The notes under the pieces: model-generated
The model's input: the letters and a program-made list of their open reading frames with translations, nothing else
Database searches by the model: none
Told to the model about the DNA's origin: nothing
Shown: positions 1 through 5,945 of the stretch, piece by piece
Layout of the letters: the number at the start of each line of letters is the position of its first letter
Numbering within the stretch: the stretch's first letter is position 1
Program-made: the position numbers and the translations under genes
Assembly: GCA_009840635.1 (NCBI GenBank)
Contig: VXNL01000037.1
Location: 1 to 36,739, forward strand
Origin: Acidobacteriota bacterium
Lineage (GTDB): Bacteria; Acidobacteriota; Vicinamibacteria; Marinacidobacterales; Marinacidobacteraceae
Length of the DNA stretch: 36,739 nt
Reading direction: 5' to 3'

Positions 1-1
1 C

Positions 2-778
2 CCACCGAGAGCAACACGCGTAAGACCGCCGCCAGCGACAGATGTGAATACCACACCCCCCCCGCCGCCGCCCACCACCGGAGAGCTGCGGGTAGAGGGA
101 ACCGAAGGGGCGAACGTGGTGCTGGACGGCCGGGTCCTGGGAACCGTGCCGGGGGCCTGGGAAGGGGTGGACGTCGGGGAGTATCCGATTCGGGTCGAGA
201 AGGAGGGTTTCCATCCACTCGAGGTCGACATCACGATCCGGGGCGGCCGGACGCGATCGCTGACCGCAAATCTCATCGAAATGCTGGGCTCCATCACCGT
301 GGAAAGCGACGTGGCTGGCGCGAACGTTTTCCTGAACCGGAACTTCAAGGGCAACACGCCGGTGACCATCAGCGATCTGAGGCCGGGCGAATACAACCTG
401 ACGGTGTCGGTGGAGGGGCACGACGTGGTGTCCCGGAAGGTGGAAGTCGGCCGGCGGGCCGTTCCCGTCCGGGTTGACTTCGGCGACCTGGTGGCGACCC
501 TGGACGTGCGGGTGGCCGTCGTTCACAAACACCGCTTCGGATCGTGCGAGGGGACGCTGGTCGCCACCCCGGAGGGGTTCGACTACCAAACGGATCACAA
601 GGACGCCTTCCAGCTGTCGTTTGGCGATACGGAACGCTTCGAGATCGACTATCTCGACAACAACCTGCGACTCAAGGTGCGCGGGGGGCGGACCTACAAC
701 TTCGAATCGCCTTCCGAGGATCTGGACTCGCTGTTCCTGTTTCACCGGGACGTCACGGTGTTTCGGGAGCAGGAGTAG
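2..778 (+). CDS. PEGA-repeat protein, 5' end cut by window edge
   Basis: The frame is open to the left edge with no stop, so this is probably the C-terminal part of a larger protein. A GTG at 44 could start a 244-residue product, but the preceding in-frame residues are proline-rich and continue into the run of six prolines, which looks like an inter-domain linker. From GTG 44, residues about 14-78 and 82-147 are two PEGA-type beta repeats, with the pattern hydrophobic strand, G-A-N-V-V-L-D-G, then G-x-Y-x-(I/L)-x-V-x-x-x-G-(F/H). Residues about 150-244 form a separate all-beta segment with alternating polar and hydrophobic strands (EGTLVATPEGFDY, LRLKVRGGRTYNF) that could be a PH-like or GRAM-like fold. 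PEGA domains are usually extracytoplasmic or surface-associated, often on kinases or sensor proteins; the N-terminal partner is not visible. Role unknown. Confidence 0.75.
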   Translation, partial: PPRATRVRPPPATDVNTTPPPPPPTTGELRVEGTEGANVVLDGRVLGTVPGAWEGVDVGEYPIRVEKEGFHPLEVDITIRGGRTRSLTANLIEMLGSITVESDVAGANVFLNRNFKGNTPVTISDLRPGEYNLTVSVEGHDVVSRKVEVGRRAVPVRVDFGDLVATLDVRVAVVHKHRFGSCEGTLVATPEGFDYQTDHKDAFQLSFGDTERFEIDYLDNNLRLKVRGGRTYNFESPSEDLDSLFLFHRDVTVFREQE

Positions 779-820
779 TGGGCGGCGGCGCGCGGCTCAC
801 CCGAGGTTCTTAACATAATC

Positions 821-860
821 ATCCTTATCGGAAGCCGCGAAAGCGGCTTTTGATAAGGAT
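821..860. repeat. Long hairpin with GAAA tetraloop
   Basis: Arms 821-838 and 843-860 are inverted repeats of 18 bp with two mismatches, closed by a GAAA loop at 839-842 (a GNRA tetraloop if transcribed rightward). It overlaps the left edge of the first 52-bp direct repeat. It could be a palindromic REP/MITE-like unit or, less likely, a terminator for the PEGA gene, since no T-tract follows. Confidence 0.65.
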
Positions 861-903
861 CGGTCCTCCAGTCAGGCGTGAAAACGCGCCTTTCGCGCCA
901 TCC
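852..903. repeat. 52-bp direct repeat, copy 1
   Basis: Begins GATAAGGATCGG and ends CTTTCGCGCCATCC. It matches copy 2 (992-1043) at 50 of 52 positions; the differences are T864/C1004 and C877/A1017. Start-to-start spacing is 140 bp. Confidence 0.8.
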
Positions 904-924
904 AATAAGGGGCCGTGCTTGTCC

Positions 925-944
925 GAAGTTGCTGCCGCAACTTC
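925..944. repeat. Perfect 8-bp stem hairpin between the repeat copies
   Basis: GAAGTTGC (925-932) and GCAACTTC (937-944) enclose TGCC. A wider inverted pair, TTGTCCGA (919-926) and TCGGACAA (957-964), flanks it, so alternative foldings are possible. Confidence 0.6.
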
Positions 945-991
945 CGATAAGCGGGCTCGGACAAATAGATCAAAACGCGAAAGCGCCTTCC

Positions 992-1043
992 GATAAGGAT
1001 CGGCCCTCCAGTCAGGAGTGAAAACGCGCCTTTCGCGCCATCC
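992..1043. repeat. 52-bp direct repeat, copy 2
   Basis: Second copy of the 852-903 unit, 50 of 52 positions identical. It is preceded by a GC-rich GCGAAAGCGCC segment that resembles, but does not duplicate, the hairpin in front of copy 1. Confidence 0.8.
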
Positions 1044-1084
1044 GGATGGAACTGGATGGCGCACCGGCGGAGGCCAATCCCGCC

Positions 1085-1106
1085 CGATGTCGGCGCGCCG
1101 ACATCG
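1085..1106. repeat. 22-bp perfect palindrome downstream of the SRPBCC gene
   Basis: Half-site CGATGTCGGCG (1085-1095) is followed immediately by its exact complement CGCCGACATCG (1096-1106). It lies 27 bp beyond the stop of the leftward SRPBCC gene, so it may act as a factor-independent-like terminator without a U-tract, or as a protein-binding dyad. Confidence 0.55.
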
Positions 1107-1133
1107 CTGGCGAGAAGCCCCGTCCGAGGAGCG

Positions 1134-1598
1134 TCAGTCGTCCGGCGAGCCGAACCGCTCCCGGAGGCGGGCCGTGCGATACGCGAAGATCCGTTCGAGG
1201 TCCGGCGCCACCAGGAAGCGGTCGATCAGCCAGCCTCCCGGCGCCTGGTAGCGGACCTCGTCGGAAGCGATCACCACCGGCGCCCTGCCCGGGCGTTCCT
1301 TCACTTCAAACCGGTGTTCGTGAATCCAGCTCCGGTAGGGCCCGATCAACTGTTCGTCCACGAAGCGATGGGGCGGCTCCCAGGCGGTGATCTCGCTGCG
1401 CCAGCGAAGGGGCAGACCGTGAAGACGCAGCCGATAGTCGATCCGCGTGCCGCGGGCCATCGGGATCTCGCCTTCGGTGAGGACCCGGAAGCGGAGCCAG
1501 GGCGGGGTGAGTACCTCCAGATTCCCGGCGCTCGAGAAGAACGAAAATACCGCATCCAGCGGAGCCGCCAGCGCTACGGAACATCGAAAGACCGGCAC
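1134..1598 (-). CDS. SRPBCC-family (START-like) ligand-binding protein
   Basis: A 154-residue soluble protein with the layout of the polyketide-cyclase/START-like SRPBCC superfamily: an N-terminal strand with the LDAVFSFFSSAGNLE helix, LTPPWLRFRVL, a G-x-R-I-D-Y-R-L strand, WRSEITAWEPPHRFVDEQ, then W-I-H-E-H-R-F and a long C-terminal helix. This subgroup is seen next to many unrelated genes and its ligand is generally unknown. The start is GTG at 1598. There is no strong Shine-Dalgarno, but TAGCAT (complement of 1608-1613) lies 9 nt upstream, matching the near-leaderless pattern seen elsewhere here. It is divergent from the AhpD-like gene. Family call is firm; function is not known. Confidence 0.85.
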   Translation of the reverse strand: MPVFRCSVALAAPLDAVFSFFSSAGNLEVLTPPWLRFRVLTEGEIPMARGTRIDYRLRLHGLPLRWRSEITAWEPPHRFVDEQLIGPYRSWIHEHRFEVKERPGRAPVVIASDEVRYQAPGGWLIDRFLVAPDLERIFAYRTARLRERFGSPDD

Positions 1599-1737
1599 GC
1601 GTCCGTGATGCTAACCTTCCCCGGTTACTCCTCTTTCGACGCGCTGAGCGGGCGGCGCCAGACCGGTGGCCTTCCCACCCGCCGTCCTCCGAAACGAAGT
1701 CCCGGCCGAGAGCGGCGGGCACGAGGCAACATTCGGC

Positions 1738-2163
1738 ATGGCGGACAACGTAGCGGCCCCCGAGGCCCGGATTCCCGGCATCGACTACGAACCGAAGCCG
1801 GGGGGGAACGAAAACGTCCAGCAGAAGGCGAACGGTGCGGCCCCGGCCTCCTATTCGATGCTCGAGCCCCGGATGAAAGCCATCTACGGCCAGTTCTACA
1901 AGGAGACCTACTTTTCCGAGAACAAGCATCTCGAACCGAAGGTCCAGGAGCTGATCGCCCTCGCCTGCTCCCTGATTGCCCAGTGCGAGGGCTGCCTCGA
2001 CGGGCACGTGAAGAAGGCCCTCAAGCTGGGGGCCACCAAGGAAGAGATCAGCGAGGCCATCGTGATCGCGATCGGCATCAACGCCGCCGCGATCGTGGAT
2101 CAGACGGACCGTACCGCGGCCCGGCTCGGGCTCAACCACTTCCCGGCGAAGACCCGCCTCTAA
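1738..2163 (+). CDS. AhpD-like carboxymuconolactone decarboxylase-family protein
   Basis: A 141-residue protein of the CMD/AhpD family with the redox motif C83-E-G-C86-x3-H90 followed by the helix V-K-K-A-L-K-L-G-A-T-x-E-E-I-S-E-A. AhpD-type members use the two cysteines and the histidine as a thiol-disulfide centre for peroxide reduction or related chemistry. The frame also has a GTG at 1666, but the extra 24 residues are low-complexity. ATG 1738 is preferred because it has a GAGG 11 nt upstream and directly precedes the family-like sequence. No AhpC or other peroxidase gene lies nearby, so its electron partner is unknown. A redox role is inferred from the motif. Confidence 0.85.
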   Translation: MADNVAAPEARIPGIDYEPKPGGNENVQQKANGAAPASYSMLEPRMKAIYGQFYKETYFSENKHLEPKVQELIALACSLIAQCEGCLDGHVKKALKLGATKEEISEAIVIAIGINAAAIVDQTDRTAARLGLNHFPAKTRL

Positions 2164-2187
2164 CCGAGCGGCCCGGCTGAGGGCCCC

Positions 2188-3285
2188 TTAAGGGCCGAAA
2201 ACCCCCTCCCCCGCCCCGCCTGGGTCGGGCCGGCCCATGGACTGCGACGTGAGCGCCTCGCGTTCGGCGCTCGCGACTTCCGCCTCCACCCGCGTTTCGA
2301 TCTCCTCCAGTACGCCGTCGGGCACCGGCTCCCCGCCGGCGCCGCCCAGCCGCAGAAACGCGCGATAGGTGCGGACCGGGTCACGCCGGCCGTAGTGATC
2401 AAACAGGTCGGCCGGCAGGATCCGCCGGCTTTCCCCTTCGTCGTGGGTGGCGTGCCCGCCCATCCGGAAGGTGTTCGCCACCAGGAAGACGGGCCGGGAC
2501 GCGGCGAGCGCCTCCTGCCGGGCCAGGGCCGTGGCCGCGAACACGTCGAGCACGTTGTTGCCATCCACCGGCAGGCTGGAGATTCCGTATGCGCCGCCGA
2601 GTTGCCCAAGCCGTTCCCCGGCTCCTTCGGGTAGCGGGGTCCCGAGCGCGATCCGGTTGTTCTGGACGACCACGATCACCGGCGCCCGGAGCGCCACCGC
2701 GGACACCATGCCCTCGTGGAAGGCCGCCGTTCCCGTCGTGCCGTCCCCCGCCCAGGTCAGCGCCACCCTCGATTCCCCGCGGAGCCGGAAAGCGAGCGCC
2801 ATTCCGGCGCAGACCGGCACGAGCGAACCGACCATACTGATGGGGGCCAGGATGCCGCGCTCGAGGTCACCGAAGTGGAGGTCCCTGCCCCGCGCCGGTC
2901 CGTCCGCGGTGCCGAGGGCCCCCCGGAACATGGAGGCCAGGCTCATCCCCCGTTCGTGGCAGGCGCCGATGTTGCGGATCATGGGTCCGACGGCATCGCC
3001 CGGTTGGAGCGCGTGGCAAGCCCCGACGGTCACGGCCTCCTCGCCGGGCCCGAGCCACGCCTTGGACAGCACGCCGGACCGGACCCAGCGCTTCAGTTGC
3101 AGGTCGTGGAGCCGGTTGCGGACGAGGCCCTCGTAGAGCCGGAGCCTCGCCGGCTCCCCGAGCCCCTGAACGACGGTGGCGCGCCGGGAGTCGCGCAGGG
3201 CCGTCGTCCCGAACTCGCGGAGGAGTTCCGGATCCTCGGTCCAGTCTATGTATTCGGGGGGATCGAGTCCGGGAACGGCCTTCAC
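2188..3285 (-). CDS. TPP-dependent 2-oxoacid dehydrogenase E1 alpha-type protein
   Basis: A 365-residue protein of the E1-alpha family (pyruvate, branched-chain oxoacid or acetoin dehydrogenase). The TPP/Mg motif is visible as G180-D-G-T at the start and N209-N210 at the end, about 30 residues apart. The phosphorylation-loop-like FRMGGHATHDEGE follows at about 273-285. E1 alpha normally pairs with an E1 beta and with E2/E3 subunits; none is encoded here, so its partner and substrate are unknown. It starts at GTG 3285, 13 bp after the dacB stop, with a GAGG 11 nt before the start, so it is the last gene of the oxidoreductase-dacB operon. The C-terminus (about 340-365) looks like a disordered tail. 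Confidence 0.85.
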   Translation of the reverse strand: MKAVPGLDPPEYIDWTEDPELLREFGTTALRDSRRATVVQGLGEPARLRLYEGLVRNRLHDLQLKRWVRSGVLSKAWLGPGEEAVTVGACHALQPGDAVGPMIRNIGACHERGMSLASMFRGALGTADGPARGRDLHFGDLERGILAPISMVGSLVPVCAGMALAFRLRGESRVALTWAGDGTTGTAAFHEGMVSAVALRAPVIVVVQNNRIALGTPLPEGAGERLGQLGGAYGISSLPVDGNNVLDVFAATALARQEALAASRPVFLVANTFRMGGHATHDEGESRRILPADLFDHYGRRDPVRTYRAFLRLGGAGGEPVPDGVLEEIETRVEAEVASAEREALTSQSMGRPDPGGAGEGVFGP

Positions 3286-3298
3286 GCCGGGCGGTGCC

Positions 3299-4804
3299 TC
3301 AAGTGGAGACGCCGTTCCAGCGGACGAGCTCCCCCGCGATCAGGTTTTCGACGGCGTCGGCGTTCCAGGAATTGCGGAGGCCGTTCGTCATGACAGAAAA
3401 ACCAAGCGCCCGGTTCTCGGCGGCAAGCGAAAACGCGACCCCGGAGAGCGAACTGACCCCACTGAGGGTCCCCGTCTTCGCCACCACCCGGCCGAGGGTC
3501 TCTTCTCCCCAGAGGCGCCGGGCAAGAGTGCCGTCCACGCCGGAAACAGCCAGCGAACAGAGGAAATCGGTCCGGAGCTCGGGTTGGCTGTACAGGTCGC
3601 GAACGACGGCGACGAGCAGGCGGGCGCTCAGGCGGTTCTTCCTCGAGAGCCCGGAGCCGTCGTCGACCGCGAAACTGTCGGCGGGAAAGCCGAGCCCCAC
3701 GAGATACTCCTCGGTGGCCCGCACGCCTTTCTCCCGCGTTCCTGGCGGCCCCCAGCGATGGGCCCCGACGGCGAAGAGGAGCTGTTCGGCGGACCAGTTG
3801 TTGCTGTACTTGCCGAGCGCCTCCACGACCTGGGTCAGCGGCGCGGACTCGTGGCGGTACAGCAGGAGCTTCTCGCCGGCGGCCGGAACGGTGCCCCGTC
3901 GCGGTTCGCCGGTGACCCGCACGCCCCGCTCGATGAGCTTGCCCTTGAGGGCGTAGCCGAAATAGAGAGCCGGCTCCGTCGCCGTGAACATCGCGACACG
4001 TTCGTTGCCGCTTCTGAGGATGCGTCCCTGGAGCCGGACCCGGCGCGTGCCCCGGCGCTGCGCCAGGATGTAGGGACGTCCGGAGTTGCGTAGCACCATC
4101 CGGTTCTGGATGGCGTAGTACCCGTACCCCTCGTCACGCACCCCCGGCTGCTGGCCGTCTCCGGGCACGCCCGCGACCTCCACCCGGTTCCAGTGGTAGC
4201 CGAGGGCGCTCTGGATGGGGTCCCTGGTTCGGATCCGGCGCCTGACGAGGGCCTGGTCGGTCTCCTGGACCTCGAAGAATGAGTCATCGAGCACGATGTC
4301 GCCGCGGATCTCGGTGAGCCCGAACGCCGCCAGGGAATCGGCGATGAAGTCCATGTCATGCCGCTGGATACTGGGATCCCCGGAGCCGATGACGTGGACC
4401 GGCCCCTCGATGACCCCGCTTTCGGTCGGCGGCGCATCCACCAGCAGGCGCGTCGGAAAGCGGTAGCTCGGTCCCAGGTAGTGGAGACAGGCCCCCATGA
4501 TCGGCAGTTTCATCCCCGAGGCCGGCACGTAGCCGCGGTCCGGGTTGTGGCTGAAGAGCGCGGCCCCGGTCGCCAGGTCCTCCACGTGGATGCCGATAGC
4601 TTGGCGGAGACCGAAACGCCTCCGAACTCCGTGGAGACGACGCCCGAGGTCCGCGAGCGAATCCTCGGAGAACGGTGCGGCCTTTTCCCCCGCGAAGGCC
4701 GGGCTCCCGACGGCGAGTGCCGCTCCGCCGGAGAGGACGCGCAGCGCCCGCCGCCGGTCCACCCGCCAGTCCGCGCCGGGGTACCGGGGACGCTGACCGT
4801 TCAC
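3299..4804 (-). CDS. dacB: D-alanyl-D-alanine carboxypeptidase/endopeptidase (PBP4-like, S13)
   Basis: A 501-residue penicillin-binding protein of the PBP4 (peptidase S13) type, trimming or cleaving peptidoglycan peptide cross-links in the periplasm. Visible motifs: S97-G-M-K100 (SxxK nucleophile and base; most relatives read S-N-M-K), S334-N-N336 (SxN), D-D-G-S-G-L-S-R at about 381-388 and K443-T-G445. The large domain between SxxK and SxN is typical of this family. An N-terminal signal with a twin-arginine-like RRRALRVL (18-25) and cleavage near AFA-GE (about 38-39) directs export. The start is GTG 4804: GAGGAG sits 8 nt upstream and the GTG overlaps the TGA stop of the upstream oxidoreductase (GTGA, 4801-4804), implying translational coupling. 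An in-frame extension back to 5071 is an arginine/glycine-rich shadow and was not used. Confidence 0.93.
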   Translation of the reverse strand: MNGQRPRYPGADWRVDRRRALRVLSGGAALAVGSPAFAGEKAAPFSEDSLADLGRRLHGVRRRFGLRQAIGIHVEDLATGAALFSHNPDRGYVPASGMKLPIMGACLHYLGPSYRFPTRLLVDAPPTESGVIEGPVHVIGSGDPSIQRHDMDFIADSLAAFGLTEIRGDIVLDDSFFEVQETDQALVRRRIRTRDPIQSALGYHWNRVEVAGVPGDGQQPGVRDEGYGYYAIQNRMVLRNSGRPYILAQRRGTRRVRLQGRILRSGNERVAMFTATEPALYFGYALKGKLIERGVRVTGEPRRGTVPAAGEKLLLYRHESAPLTQVVEALGKYSNNWSAEQLLFAVGAHRWGPPGTREKGVRATEEYLVGLGFPADSFAVDDGSGLSRKNRLSARLLVAVVRDLYSQPELRTDFLCSLAVSGVDGTLARRLWGEETLGRVVAKTGTLSGVSSLSGVAFSLAAENRALGFSVMTNGLRNSWNADAVENLIAGELVRWNGVST

Positions 4805-5526
4805 GATCCCGACTCCTCGTTCGGATTGGAGATGGCGCCAACCTCGGCCACTGCCGCGAGAAACGCTTCTTCCCCCCGGGCCCCGAGCACCGAGGTCCCC
4901 TGCCCTACGACTCCGACCCCGTCTTCCGCGGGTTCGACCACGGTCAGTGGCACCGAAGAGACGGAATAGGTTCGCGCCAGGTCCGGGAACTCCTGGACCA
5001 TGACGATGTCGGTCGTCACGTCGGGGCTCGCCACCGCGAACTGGACGGCCAGACTGGCCGCCGGCGCGCACCAGGGTCAGGTAGGGGTCGTGAAGACCTT
5101 CACGTGGACCGGACGCCGGAGCCCCGACAACTGCTCCGCGGCGTCTTCGGAAAGTGTCAGCGGCGCCCCGGAGACCCAGGTTGCCGCGGTGATCAGCGAA
5201 CCGAATTCGTGACCGTCGGGCAGCCCGAGGAAACGCACCCGCCCCTTGGCGGCGCCGGTGAGCTCGATCGCCGGGAGGCGCACGATCCCCGCGTCGCGCG
5301 CCGCATCCGGAGCCTGGTCCACGTCACGAATCTCGACGGTGAACCGCTCGGAAAGCCCCTCCACCTCCCGGAGCAGGGCTTCGGTCGTCGGGCAGGTCTG
5401 GCAGGGCGTCCGGCCCGGCACCACGAGAGGGCTCTCCTGCCGCGAATAGACGGTGGCGGAGACGGGGCCGGCAAGGTCCTCGAAGTGTTTCCGGACCGCC
5501 GTGCGATCGGCTTCGCGAAGCAGCAC
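4801..5526 (-). CDS. Protein disulfide oxidoreductase, two Trx folds, probable selenoprotein (UPWC)
   Basis: A 241-residue frame interrupted only by an in-frame TGA at 5077-5079 (residue 150). It matches the two-domain protein disulfide oxidoreductase (PDO, glutaredoxin-like) family. Domain 1 has C42-Q-T-C45, a cis-Pro region RLPAIEL (83-89) and the linker hallmark VRFLGLPDGHEF (about 97-108). Domain 2 has HVKVFTTPT-[TGA]-PWC, where known relatives have TPTCPYC, followed by a conserved helix, EFPDLARTYSV and the cis-Pro site SVPLTVV. The TGA thus replaces the nucleophilic Cys: U150-P-W-C153. The frame after the TGA stays open for 91 sense codons with good third-position GC and ends in a GTGA overlap with dacB. 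GTG 5526 is chosen because TATCCT lies 8 nt upstream and longer starts run into the divergent lipoprotein gene. The alternative is a nonsense mutation or sequencing error. Family is firm; Sec decoding is inference. Confidence 0.82.
5044..5062 (-). promoter_or_regulatory. Candidate bacterial SECIS stem-loop
   Basis: In the mRNA sense, GGCGGCCA (5062-5055) pairs with TGGCCGTC (5051-5044) as an 8-bp stem with one G-U pair, closed by the loop GTC (5054-5052). The loop begins with G and lies 22 nt after the TGA, inside the roughly 16-37 nt window used for bacterial SECIS elements. CTGG just after the TGA can also pair with CCAG beyond the stem, extending the structure. No folding was computed, and GC-rich DNA makes hairpins by chance. 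Confidence 0.5.
5077..5079 (-). other. In-frame TGA, candidate selenocysteine codon
   Basis: Sense-strand codons read ACC-CCT-ACC-TGA-CCC-TGG-TGC, that is T-P-T-[Sec]-P-W-C. It is the only stop between the GTG at 5526 and the terminator TGA at 4801-4803. Confidence 0.75.
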
Positions 5527-5534
5527 GGGGCATA

Positions 5535-5540
5535 AGGATA
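5535..5540 (-). promoter_or_regulatory. Candidate -10 box of the oxidoreductase-dacB-E1 operon
   Basis: TATCCT in the minus-strand sense, 8 nt before GTG 5526, fits the TANNNT box seen close to several starts here. No clear -35 is visible. A transcript from it would have almost no leader. Confidence 0.35.
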
Positions 5541-5591
5541 CCCCGGCCTCGCCGGGGGATCTTCCCGATCCCGCTCCCCAGGCCGCGCCGG

Positions 5592-5597
5592 TAGAAT
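5592..5597 (+). promoter_or_regulatory. Candidate -10 box (TAGAAT) for the lipoprotein-amidase operon
   Basis: TAGAAT lies 32 nt before the ATG at 5630, and a GGAGG Shine-Dalgarno sits 6 nt before that ATG, so this would be a short-leader transcript. No good -35 was found. Confidence 0.35.
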
Positions 5598-5629
5598 CGG
5601 GGACCGGTTCACAAAAGCGGAGGTCCGTT

Positions 5630-5941
5630 ATGGCCAGGCGCGCTCCGAAACTCATGACCCGCCGGCGGCTGCTCGGCAGCACCGCCGCGGCGCCCTTGAT
5701 CCTCGCGGGGTGTGACACCGGGCCGGATCCGGACGCCGGCCCGACGGTCACCGCCCTCGGGTACGCGAACAGTCTGCTCGATCACCCGCTGGCCGCCGAC
5801 CGGCTGTCCACGATCCTCCCGGCGGTGCGCATGAATCACGCTTTCTTTCGCGCCGTTCGGGAACTGGACATCCCGGACCCCGTCGAACCCGCCGTGACGT
5901 TCGTCGCCCGGGGACCGGATCCGGCGGACTCCGGGGAGTGA
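5630..5941 (+). CDS. Tat-type lipoprotein with AtzG/GatC-like domain
   Basis: A 103-residue protein beginning at ATG 5630 with GGAGG 6 nt upstream. The N-terminus has a twin-arginine stretch (TRRRLLG, 10-16), a hydrophobic segment and a lipobox L-A-G-C28, predicting a Tat-exported lipoprotein. The rest (about 38-96) is helical and ends with a motif like LDIPDPVEPAVTF. This resembles the C-terminal ...P-(L/I)-P-D-x-V-E-P-A-x-x-F signature of the small AtzG-like or GatC-like subunits that wrap around amidase-signature enzymes. The amidase gene starts 4 bp later. Inference: an extracytoplasmic, membrane-anchored form of an AtzE/AtzG-type enzyme pair. The resemblance was recognised by eye only. 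Confidence 0.72.
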   Translation: MARRAPKLMTRRRLLGSTAAAPLILAGCDTGPDPDAGPTVTALGYANSLLDHPLAADRLSTILPAVRMNHAFFRAVRELDIPDPVEPAVTFVARGPDPADSGE

Positions 5942-5945
5942 TCCG

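Larger units (their letters stand above)
779..1133. other. Non-coding 355-bp interval carrying hairpins and a direct repeat
   Basis: No convincing gene lies between the PEGA protein and the SRPBCC gene. The interval holds a long hairpin (821-860), a 52-bp imperfect direct repeat (852-903 and 992-1043), a second hairpin (925-944) and a 22-bp palindrome (1085-1106). The short minus-strand frame through 825-1064 is just a translation of the repeats. Confidence 0.7.

Noticed and set aside
852..1043. CRISPR array
   Set aside because: Only two copies, 52 bp long with an 88-bp interval and hairpins inside; no cas genes.
825..1064. 79-codon minus-strand frame
   Set aside because: It is simply the translation of the direct repeats and hairpins; no start context.
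4805..5071. N-terminal extension of dacB upstream of GTG 4804
   Set aside because: Arg/Gly-rich sequence unlike any signal peptide, and it overlaps the well-conserved C-terminal domain of the oxidoreductase in another frame.
5077..5079. Treating the TGA as a normal end of a single-domain protein
   Set aside because: The downstream frame retains the PWC half-site, cis-Pro motif and operon overlap; a normal stop would not fall exactly on the catalytic Cys codon except by rare chance. Mutation or sequence error cannot be excluded.
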